Shown here piece after piece: positions 1 to 5,831 of a DNA stretch of 5,959 nt. A program made the position numbers and the translations under genes. Below the pieces are notes generated by a model, which made no database searches, was not told where the DNA came from, and worked only from the letters and a program-made list of their open reading frames with translations. Location: the NCBI GenBank assembly GCA_016210395.1, contig JACQUI010000205.1:1-5959 (forward strand), given 5' to 3'. How positions within the stretch are numbered: the first letter of the stretch is position 1; every line of letters begins with the position of its first letter. The DNA comes from Chloroflexota bacterium (GTDB taxonomy: Bacteria; Chloroflexota; Dehalococcoidia; Lucifugimonadales; JACPCL1).

Positions 1-22
1 CTGCTAACCTGGTGGTTCTCAT
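1..22 (-). CDS. Start of a downstream gene (first seven codons, partial)
   Basis: An ATG at 22..20 opens the frame M-R-T-T-R-L-A and runs off the left edge. It is preceded, seven bases upstream, by a strong Shine-Dalgarno (AAGGAGGT, 36..29). Further upstream are a TAGGAT hexamer and a copy of the same conserved element that precedes the giant exoprotein gene. The basic opening (two Arg in five residues) would fit the n-region of a signal peptide, but seven residues cannot establish that. The product is unknown. The shared promoter layout makes a second exported protein, possibly a paralogue, a reasonable guess. Confidence 0.68.
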
Positions 23-29
23 GGGGAGA

Positions 30-34
30 CCTCC
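30..34 (-). promoter_or_regulatory. Shine-Dalgarno of the downstream gene
   Basis: GGAGG lies within AAGGAGGT (36..29), seven bases before the ATG at 22..20. It is the main evidence that a gene begins at the left edge. Confidence 0.75.
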
Positions 35-51
35 TTCTTTGCATTGCCGCC

Positions 52-81
52 ATCCTACCCATCCGAAGTCGAGTAGGTAAG
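52..81 (-). promoter_or_regulatory. Candidate sigma70-like promoter for the downstream gene
   Basis: TAGGAT (57..52) is identical to the hexamer upstream of the giant gene. The position aligned with that promoter's -35 reads CTTACC (81..76, 18-bp spacer); shifting by one base gives TTACCT with a 17-bp spacer. The -35 is poor in either register. The leader to the ATG at 22 would be about 22 nt and holds a strong Shine-Dalgarno. Confidence 0.38.
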
Positions 82-132
82 GGGGCATCCGTACCATTCC
101 ACGGTGTAGGACGCACCGTTTCAACGTGGTAG
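80..132 (-). promoter_or_regulatory. Conserved upstream element, copy 2 (before the downstream gene)
   Basis: On the minus strand this reads TACCACG, GAAACGGTGCGT, a variable stretch, then AATGGTACGGATGC (98..85) and CCCT. It matches copy 1 at 17 of 21 positions in the first block and at all 14 positions of the core, with one single-base gap. It lies 65 bp past the stop of the giant gene. Its core ends 27 nt before a TAGGAT hexamer, versus 26 nt in copy 1. It therefore belongs to the promoter of the gene starting at 22, not to the 3' end of the giant gene. Confidence 0.6.
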
Positions 133-197
133 ATTCTGGCCAAGGGACCACTCACCTGCGTCGCCACCTGCGGCCTGCGCAGCACGAGATTGCGTCG

Positions 198-3100
198 CTA
201 GCGGCCGCCCCTGCCGCTGGTCGGACGGCCCGCATCAATGACGGCGATGGTGAGTGTCGCTTTGCCGACGCCCCCGTCGTCGTCCATGACGGTGACCGTG
301 ACGGTGTACGTGCCGGCCTTGGCGTACCGGTGCCGCCCGTGGACGGTTCCGCCGGATACCGTGCCGCTGGAAGTGGTCCCGTCTCCCCAGTCAATAACCG
401 CCGTGTGGGTGTCGCGTGTGCCTGGGTCCTCGAACAGGGCCAGAGGGGCGGAGAAGGGCAATCCCGCCAGCTTGGTCGGGACAACCATGGCGCGCACCCT
501 TGGCGCCGCGTTCGCAACCTTGACTGTGTAGACCGCAGTGGCCGCGGCGCCGTCGTCATCGGCCACCGTGACGGTTACCGTATACGTTCCGTTCTCGGCG
601 TAGACGTGCCCGGCGCTTATGGTGTCTTTGGACTGGTCCACGTCGCCACGCGTCTGTGCCGTGCCGTCGCCCCAGTCCACCCTGGCGGAGTGGGTGTCGG
701 CGCTGCCGGGGTCGTTAAAGGGCAACGGGCCAAGGGCGAAGGCGCTACCTTCGGTAGTCGCGAATTCCAAGCCGCCGGCCATCGTTGGCGGTGCGTTGGA
801 CACCATGACGTTCGCCGTGTCGCACGAGGCAGCGCCGTCGTCATCGGTAACGCAGACCTGGATGCGGTAGCGGCCGTTGTCGGCATAGACGTGGCCGGCG
901 TCCAGCACGGCCTTCATGCCGGCGGTGGAGCCCGGCGGGCCGAAGGGGGACTCGATGACCTTAGCTGCCGACGGGCGCGAGCCGTCGCCCCAGTCCACAG
1001 TGGCCGTGTGCGTATCGCGCGTGCCGGGATCCAGGAAGCCGGCGCTCTTCAGGAAGAGTGCCGGCCCCTCAACGGTGGACTGGTCTACGCCGGCTTCCAC
1101 CACTGGAACAGCGTTGTCTACGACTACGTTGAAGACGCCGGAGGCGGAGGATCCGCCGTCGGAAACCGTGACCTTGACGGTGTACGCGCCATTATCGGCG
1201 TAGACATGGCTGCCGGAGACGGTCTTGGCGGCCCTGTCTACGACGCCAGGTGTTGACGGCGACCCGTCGCCCCAGTCTATACCGGCGGTGTGCGTATCGC
1301 CCGCGTCGGGATCGGAGAATGCGGCGACCTGCAGACTGAGCAGCACGCCTTCGGGGACTTTCTGGTCCGCCGCCACTGATGTGATGGCAGGCGGCGCGTT
1401 GACCAGGACCGTGAACGTGTCCGAACCTGAGTCGCCGTCTTTGTCGGTGACGACCACCTTGACGGTGAACAGGCCTGAGGCCGCGTAGATGTGCATGCCG
1501 TTCACGGAGTGGGCCGCCTCGTCCACCTCGCCTGCCGCAAGGGGCGAGCCGTCGCCCCAGTCGATCAACGCGGTGTGGGTGTCGCTTGCGCCGGGGTCGG
1601 TGAACGTCGCAGGGGCCAGCTTGACGGGCGCACCCGTGCCGGCCTTCATGTCCGGGCCGGCCTCAACGGAAGGCGCGACGTTGTGCACGGTCACGACGAG
1701 GGTTCCCTCGCCTTTACCGCCGTCGTCGTCAAGGACGACGACCCTCACGGTGAAGACGCCGTTGTCCGCGTACGCGTGGGCCAGCGAGAAGCTCTTGTCC
1801 GGATTGAGGGCCAAGGGCTGAGGGCCGGAGCCGTCGCCATAGTCCACAGTGGCAGTCCAGGTGTCCGCGCCGCGGTCCTTGAAAAAGCCGCTGCTTGTGA
1901 AGACCTTGCCTTCGTTGAGGGCGTTGTCCAGGCCGGGATAGACGGCGGGCGCCATATTGCCCACGGAGACGGCGATGCTCTTGACGTCTGTGAGGGGTGG
2001 CGAGGCGCTATCCCCCACCTTGACCATAACCGTGTAGACCCCGTTATCTGAATAGATATGGGAGGCCGTGACCTCCTTGAGGTCCTGGTTGACGATGCCA
2101 GCCGAGACCGTGCCGTCGCCCCAGGAGATGGAGGCCGAGTGGGGGCCGCCTCCGTCGGGATCGGAGAAGGAAGCGTTCAAGAGCACCTCCAGGCCTTCCA
2201 GGGGGGAGTCGCTTACAGAAACAGAAGTGATGGTGGGAGGGGCGGGTGGCTTGGAGGCCTCAAGCTCGAACGCGCCGATGTCACAGGCGACGCCCTGGGG
2301 TCTTGCCATTCCGCGTTGATCCGTCGTTACAGGGTTGCCAGAAGGATCTTTGCATTCAGCCGCAGGAACAGCATCGATTGCTGGGCTGCCTGACAGCAAG
2401 GAGTGGGTTTGCGTGGGCCCACCATTGTCTGCCAATGGGCCGAGCTTCGCGTCCACGTCGAGCAGGTCGCTTCCTGCAGGGGTGAATGCGCACCCAGAGG
2501 CGTTGCCGATAAGGTTGCGGCCCAGGGATTCCGGCGCACCGTAGCAGTCGGGGCCAAGAGGAGCTGCGTTGCGCGCAACAACGGTGTTGACCAGCCGCGA
2601 GTTGGCCGCACTCATGAAGTTGTTGTTGTACATACCCCCGCCGTTGGTGGCCGAGTTGTCGACGAGCGTGCCGTTGACCACCGTCAGGAGCCCGGCGTTG
2701 ATGTTGACGCCGCCTCCGCCACCCGCCGAGTTATGCGTGATAGTGCTGTTCACAATGGCGACAGTACCGTGTGTGCTGGAGATACCGCCCCCGTCTGATG
2801 ATGCCTGGTTATGGCTGATGGTGCTGTGCGTAACGATCGTTATGCCGGAACTGTTCCGGATTCCGCCTCCGTACCAAGCGGCCGAGTTCCCGGTGACGGT
2901 GGCGTTTCTTAGCGTGAGTATGCCTCCACTGTTAAGGATGCCTCCGCCGCTGGCAGCGTCGCCCCCCGACGGCGAATTAGCTCTGCCATGGCGAATGGTC
3001 ATGTTGGAGATTGTTGCGTTGCCGCCCCAGATGTTGAAGACCCTGAAGTTAGCCACTCCTGACTCGGTGGCTGCTTGGATTACCGTCGACGGGCCTGCGC

Positions 3101-5690
3101 CATTCAGGACGATGACCGTGCTTATCACCAGTTCTGATTTCAGGGAGAGGGTGAAGGTTCCCGCAGGAATGTCGATGACGTTGGGGCCGGCCAGTGCGTT
3201 GGACTCCATGACTGCGGCCCGCAACGTACAGTTGCCTGAGCCGTCGTCGCACTTCCCGTCGCCTGGATTTGCATCGACAGCGTCAACAGTGGAGTTGACC
3301 AGGAAAGCGCCCGGCGCTGCGAGTGTGACCGTCACGCACCGGGAGAACTCCGAAGTATTGTCGTCGGGGTCCGTTGCCGTGGCGGTGGCGAAGTGGCCTG
3401 CGGGAACGTCCGCCGGCATGGTGAAGGCAAAGGCCGCATTGCCGCCGGCATCGGTGACGACTTCAGCGAAGCCGATCGGCGTTTCCCCCTCGCCGTACCC
3501 TGATGGGTCGCACGTCGTGTTTGCAAAGAACTCAAGGCGGTAACTCGCATCGGGGACGCTGTTGAGGGTACCATTGACGGCTATGCCGCTCAGCGTTTTG
3601 GCGGCGGAGGTGAGTACCGGGAAGTTCTGCACTTGGTTCGCACCGGCGTCACCATCGCCAGGGTCGTTCTCTGTCACTCCTTTCCCCTCTAAGGAGTCGC
3701 CCGCTACCTTGGTGATGAGGTCGATGCCCAGCTGGGCATTGGAGTGAATAGAGTTAAACAGAATGGCATTCCTGATGCCGGAAAGCGCCAGGACGCCGTC
3801 ACCCCCGTTGAAGGCGATTACGTTTCCCGCGCCGGGCTCAGTACCGCCGATCACGCTGCCACTGGAGGCATTTGCGCCGAAGAGAATGCCGGCCCAGGTG
3901 TTGCCAAGGGGGCTGACACCGTCAATCTGCGTGCCGACAAGGTTGCCTTGCATCAACACCGGAAGCCCTGCAACGACAGTGACACCCATGTAGTTGCCTG
4001 ATATGACGTTGCCCGATCCGGGATTCGTGCCGCCGATCACTGTTTCAGGCGCATCCATGACCTGGATGCCAACGCCTTTGTTTCCGACGCGCAAGGTGCC
4101 TGAGACATCGGACCCGATGAGATTTCCCTCCAAGATGTTTCCGGGCCCTGTGGCCAGGAGGGCAACGCCATCGCCTCCGTTGCCGGAGATGACGTTGGAC
4201 GGTCCTCCTGCGGAGCCGACCGTGTTGAAGCTACTAAGTCCGACGATGACGACACCGCTGCTCTCGTTTCCGAGAGCTGTTGTGCCGGTAGCATCGAGTC
4301 CGATGAGGTTGCCCAGAACAGCGTTCCCTGCGGATTGCCTTATCAGCACACCATGATTCTTGTTGCCGGAGATGACGTTGCCCTCAACAAGGTTGTCCGT
4401 GGCCCTCTCAATCAACACGCCTGGACCCAGATTCCCCAGCGCAGTTGCTCCTGTGGGGTCGGTTCCGATGAAGTTGCCCTCCAGCGCGTTCCCGCTGGCA
4501 TGGTCCTGGAGGTAGATGCCGGCGCCACCATTCCCCGATATGACGTTGCGCGCCGGTCCGCCAACCAGGTTCTCGTGACCCCCTCGGATCTCAATACCAC
4601 CAAAGGTGGACTTGCCGAGGGCGTCATTCCCCGTAGCATCCGGCCCGATGAGGTTGCCCAGCACGAGGTTGCCGTCCGAGATGAGCAATACGTTGTTGTA
4701 CGCATTGCCGGAGATGAGGTTCCGCGCCTCTGCGCTTGTGCCCCCGACAATATTTCCGGGGGAGCCATTGATGACTATGCCGAACGATCCATTCCCCGCG
4801 GCAACCTTGCCGGTGATGTCGGTGCCGATGAAGTTGCCTTCAATTTGGTTGCCGCCGTCGCCGACCAGAACGATCCCTGCAAAGCCGAAGCGATTGATTG
4901 CCAGGCCTCGCACAATGCTGTCGCCGGCGGAGATGCGCAGGCCGTGGGCGAAGTCCTCTCCTGCATTGGTACCGTCCAATTCGATCTTCAGACGAGTTTC
5001 CAGACCTCCGGGGTGGTCAACCATGACGGGATTCGGACTGGCGCCAGGCTGGGAGTAGCCGTCGATCACCACTGGGTCCCCTATCGTTGGAAGCGGGGAG
5101 ACAGGCCGTATGCGCCACCAGCCGGGAGCTGCAGCCACATAGCCAGGGTCAGAGTCTGGGATGTTGAAGGCGATAGTATCCTTGCTAGGGGATGCGGTGG
5201 CTGCGTTGATGGCCTCGCGGAGCGTGCACTCCAGAGCGTCGCAGACTCCGTCGCCAGGGTCAGCCGTGCTGTTGACCACAAACGGGACGGGCATGGGTCC
5301 GGCCGGCGCCACGGGGCCTGCGCACTCCGGCGCGCCCATGCCCGCGGCGTTCATAGCGAAGACACAGAAGACATAGGTCACCCCGTTTGTGAGGCCCGTG
5401 AAGGTCACAGCCGTGTCCGAGGTAGCGATGGTGCTGGTCTCGGGGGTGGAGGTAATGACGTAGCCAATCACCGGGCTGCCGCCATCTGAAACAGGCGGGT
5501 TCCAAGTAATGGTCACCTGGCCGTCGCCTGGTGTGGCGACGACGTTGGTGGGAGAAGAGGGCACCGACGGGCCTGGGCCCGGGGCTCCTCCGCCTCCACC
5601 AGAAGCAGCCAAGGCCGGAACGATCCAACCAAAGCTCAGGACCAGAGCAACGATTCCAAGAATGGAGAGAAAACGAATTCGCGAAGTCAT
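198..5690 (-). CDS. Giant secreted multidomain protein: FN3, two CSLREA/beta-helix units, seven PKD domains
   Basis: This is an intact 1830-aa frame ending in TAG (200..198). The start at 5690 has GGAGG six bases upstream and opens directly into a signal peptide (basic TSRIR, hydrophobic 7-25, ALA-A cleavage near 28/29). Domains by residue: Gly/Pro linker 30-45; fibronectin type III 45-128; CSLREA module 136-165 (CTLREA at 155-160); NosD-type right-handed beta-helix about 195-660 with N-[LV]-I-S-G-N and G-N-x-I-G-T-D-x-T-G motifs; beta-sandwich 690-790; second CSLREA module 796-833 (CTLRAA); second beta-helix 840-1082 with GGGI coils; choice-of-anchor Q segment 1083-1143 (DQRG, RPQG, CDIGAFE); seven PKD domains 1153-1818, each with W/Y-GDG and H-x-Y-A-x-x-G. 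The protein ends in a short basic tail, with no LPXTG, PEP-CTERM or membrane anchor. Families of this type are extracellular, and catalytic residues were not recognised. An adhesin or matrix-binding role is inference; a polysaccharide-binding or degrading enzyme cannot be excluded. Confidence 0.93.
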   Translation of the reverse strand: MTSRIRFLSILGIVALVLSFGWIVPALAASGGGGGAPGPGPSVPSSPTNVVATPGDGQVTITWNPPVSDGGSPVIGYVITSTPETSTIATSDTAVTFTGLTNGVTYVFCVFAMNAAGMGAPECAGPVAPAGPMPVPFVVNSTADPGDGVCDALECTLREAINAATASPSKDTIAFNIPDSDPGYVAAAPGWWRIRPVSPLPTIGDPVVIDGYSQPGASPNPVMVDHPGGLETRLKIELDGTNAGEDFAHGLRISAGDSIVRGLAINRFGFAGIVLVGDGGNQIEGNFIGTDITGKVAAGNGSFGIVINGSPGNIVGGTSAEARNLISGNAYNNVLLISDGNLVLGNLIGPDATGNDALGKSTFGGIEIRGGHENLVGGPARNVISGNGGAGIYLQDHASGNALEGNFIGTDPTGATALGNLGPGVLIERATDNLVEGNVISGNKNHGVLIRQSAGNAVLGNLIGLDATGTTALGNESSGVVIVGLSSFNTVGSAGGPSNVISGNGGDGVALLATGPGNILEGNLIGSDVSGTLRVGNKGVGIQVMDAPETVIGGTNPGSGNVISGNYMGVTVVAGLPVLMQGNLVGTQIDGVSPLGNTWAGILFGANASSGSVIGGTEPGAGNVIAFNGGDGVLALSGIRNAILFNSIHSNAQLGIDLITKVAGDSLEGKGVTENDPGDGDAGANQVQNFPVLTSAAKTLSGIAVNGTLNSVPDASYRLEFFANTTCDPSGYGEGETPIGFAEVVTDAGGNAAFAFTMPADVPAGHFATATATDPDDNTSEFSRCVTVTLAAPGAFLVNSTVDAVDANPGDGKCDDGSGNCTLRAAVMESNALAGPNVIDIPAGTFTLSLKSELVISTVIVLNGAGPSTVIQAATESGVANFRVFNIWGGNATISNMTIRHGRANSPSGGDAASGGGILNSGGILTLRNATVTGNSAAWYGGGIRNSSGITIVTHSTISHNQASSDGGGISSTHGTVAIVNSTITHNSAGGGGGVNINAGLLTVVNGTLVDNSATNGGGMYNNNFMSAANSRLVNTVVARNAAPLGPDCYGAPESLGRNLIGNASGCAFTPAGSDLLDVDAKLGPLADNGGPTQTHSLLSGSPAIDAVPAAECKDPSGNPVTTDQRGMARPQGVACDIGAFELEASKPPAPPTITSVSVSDSPLEGLEVLLNASFSDPDGGGPHSASISWGDGTVSAGIVNQDLKEVTASHIYSDNGVYTVMVKVGDSASPPLTDVKSIAVSVGNMAPAVYPGLDNALNEGKVFTSSGFFKDRGADTWTATVDYGDGSGPQPLALNPDKSFSLAHAYADNGVFTVRVVVLDDDGGKGEGTLVVTVHNVAPSVEAGPDMKAGTGAPVKLAPATFTDPGASDTHTALIDWGDGSPLAAGEVDEAAHSVNGMHIYAASGLFTVKVVVTDKDGDSGSDTFTVLVNAPPAITSVAADQKVPEGVLLSLQVAAFSDPDAGDTHTAGIDWGDGSPSTPGVVDRAAKTVSGSHVYADNGAYTVKVTVSDGGSSASGVFNVVVDNAVPVVEAGVDQSTVEGPALFLKSAGFLDPGTRDTHTATVDWGDGSRPSAAKVIESPFGPPGSTAGMKAVLDAGHVYADNGRYRIQVCVTDDDGAASCDTANVMVSNAPPTMAGGLEFATTEGSAFALGPLPFNDPGSADTHSARVDWGDGTAQTRGDVDQSKDTISAGHVYAENGTYTVTVTVADDDGAAATAVYTVKVANAAPRVRAMVVPTKLAGLPFSAPLALFEDPGTRDTHTAVIDWGDGTTSSGTVSGGTVHGRHRYAKAGTYTVTVTVMDDDGGVGKATLTIAVIDAGRPTSGRGGR
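237..2234 (-). repeat. Seven tandem PKD-domain repeats, period about 282-285 bp
   Basis: The [WY]GDG signature falls at residues 1190, 1284, 1378, 1473, 1567, 1673 and 1768, so units are 94, 94, 95, 94, 106 and 95 residues apart. Most units continue with H-x-Y-A-x-x-G-x-[YF]-[TR]-V/I and end in a D-x-D-G type acidic turn. Units 3-7 share F-x-D-P-x3-D-T-H-[TS]-A before the WGDG; units 1 and 2 have diverged from this (DPDGGGPHSA, DRGADTWTA). Similarity is visible in the DNA too: an 18-base stretch over the WGDG codons is identical at 663..680 and 981..998, and its 14-base core (CCGTCGCCCCAGTC on the plus strand) recurs at about 1264 and 1549. PKD domains are beta-sandwiches usually involved in protein or carbohydrate contacts, or acting as spacers, outside the cell. 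Confidence 0.9.
2625..2948 (-). repeat. Five GGG[IVM] coils of the second beta-helix, period 25-26 residues
   Basis: GGGI, GGGI, GGGI, GGGV and GGGM have their hydrophobic residue at positions 918, 944, 970, 995 and 1020. Each is followed by a T-[VI]/V-x-N-[SG]-T strand and an N-S-A or N-x-A-S turn. The pattern matches the GGGI/polymorphic outer-membrane-protein-like beta-helices often found between a CSLREA module and a choice-of-anchor Q end. It differs clearly from the ISGN-type helix in the first half of the same protein. Confidence 0.82.
3807..4847 (-). repeat. Six ~60-residue units of a NosD-type right-handed beta-helix
   Basis: Two motifs alternate. G-N-[FL]-[IV]-G-x2-x2-G occurs at residues 285, 345, 405, 460, 522 and 582. 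N-[LV]-I-S-G-N occurs at 324, 382, 438, 499 and 561, with a last degenerate copy (NVIAFN) at 623. Between them come LGN, G-V-x-I and N-x-[IV]-GG. Each unit should build several coils of a parallel beta-helix. The final unit has lost the D-x-TG turn (GTQIDG), consistent with a helix end. Confidence 0.85.
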
Positions 5691-5696
5691 GATTCG

Positions 5697-5701
5697 CCTC
5701 C
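5697..5701 (-). promoter_or_regulatory. Shine-Dalgarno that sets the start of the giant gene
   Basis: GGAGG lies six bases before the ATG at 5690..5688. It decides for this start over the in-frame ATG at 5723. The longer start would add eleven residues (MPEEPIKWRRI) in front of the signal peptide, lacks a Shine-Dalgarno, and would sit at the predicted transcription start. Confidence 0.8.
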
Positions 5702-5729
5702 ACTTGATTGGTTCCTCAGGCATGGAGCT

Positions 5730-5758
5730 ATCCTAGCCGGGGGACACCCGTCAGTCAG
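5730..5758 (-). promoter_or_regulatory. Candidate sigma70-like promoter for the giant exoprotein gene
   Basis: The minus strand shows CTGACT (5758..5753, 4/6 to the -35 consensus), a 17-bp spacer, and TAGGAT (5735..5730, 4/6 to the -10 consensus). Initiation would fall near 5723 and give a leader of about 33 nt before the SD-supported ATG at 5690. Each hexamer is weak on its own. Support comes mainly from the same TAGGAT at the same distance from the same upstream element in the other intergenic region. Weak hexamers plus an adjoining conserved element would fit an activator-dependent promoter. Confidence 0.42.
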
Positions 5759-5810
5759 GGTGCATCCGTACCATTGCTGCGCTGCGGAACGTACCGTTTC
5801 CGCGTAGTAC
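5757..5810 (-). promoter_or_regulatory. Conserved upstream element, copy 1 (before the giant exoprotein gene)
   Basis: Read on the minus strand, this ~54-bp block contains TACTACG, GAAACGGTACGT, then AATGGTACGGATGC and CCCT. It aligns with 80..132 upstream of the next gene. The 14-base core AATGGTACGGATGC (5775..5762) is identical in both copies, GAAACGGT is identical, and the following CGT is identical after one mismatch. The middle 10-12 bases between the blocks are not conserved. Its core ends 26 nt before a TAGGAT hexamer, and its CCCT end runs into the candidate -35. Position, spacing and patchy conservation fit an operator or activator site rather than an RNA element. A dispersed intergenic repeat is the alternative. 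Confidence 0.6.
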
Positions 5811-5820
5811 GCTGCGCTGC
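5776..5820. repeat. Exact 10-bp direct repeat flanking the first two half-sites of element copy 1
   Basis: GCTGCGCTGC on the plus strand occurs at 5776..5785 and again at 5811..5820, with 25 bp between. The interval holds the GGTACG-type and TACTACG half-sites. No equivalent repeat flanks element copy 2, so this may be a local duplication or low-complexity GC sequence. Confidence 0.5.
5784..5803 (-). other. GC-rich hairpin downstream of the upstream gene
   Basis: On the minus strand GCGG-AACG pairs with CGTT-CCGC: an eight-pair stem with one bulged A and a GTA loop, beginning 29 nt past the stop at 5832. No T-run follows, so it is not a convincing intrinsic terminator. It overlaps the ACGGTACG half-site, and the pairing is not preserved in element copy 2. 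It may just reflect the near-palindromic GGTACG sequence. Confidence 0.3.
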
Positions 5821-5831
5821 ACAGGTGGCCG

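Noticed and set aside
101..182. Possible terminators after the giant gene: ACGGTG/CACCGT (101..119) and CTGCG/CGCAG (168..182) hairpins
   Set aside because: Stems are only five or six pairs with no T-run on the minus strand, and the first overlaps the conserved element of the next promoter. No intrinsic terminator can be supported.
126..1256. Long plus-strand open frame (376 codons) opposite the PKD region
   Set aside because: It mirrors the minus-strand repeats in high-GC sequence, shows no recognisable domain, and lacks a Shine-Dalgarno. The minus strand gives a coherent domain series over the same bases.
2569..3543. Plus-strand open frame of 324 codons, Pro/Leu/Val/Ser-rich
   Set aside because: It lies entirely antisense to the second CSLREA/GGGI helix. 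Its PPP-rich runs are the reverse complement of the Gly-Gly-Gly codons, so it is a shadow frame.
3807..4847. Regular ~180-bp periodicity as a CRISPR or satellite array
   Set aside because: The period is in frame, the DNA units are strongly diverged, and the repeats translate into a standard beta-helix motif series.
3711..4997. Polysaccharide lyase or other enzyme activity in the first beta-helix
   Set aside because: The fold type is shared with lyases, but no conserved catalytic residues could be recognised, so no enzyme call is made.
4335..5489. Plus-strand open frame of 384 codons opposite the first beta-helix
   Set aside because: Its apparent repetitiveness comes from the 180-bp beta-helix units on the other strand; no promoter, ribosome site or family resemblance was seen.
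5688..5723. In-frame upstream ATG at 5723 as the start of the giant gene
   Set aside because: It has no Shine-Dalgarno and coincides with the predicted transcription start. Leaderless initiation cannot be fully excluded, but the ATG at 5690 has GGAGG at ideal spacing and a cleaner signal peptide.
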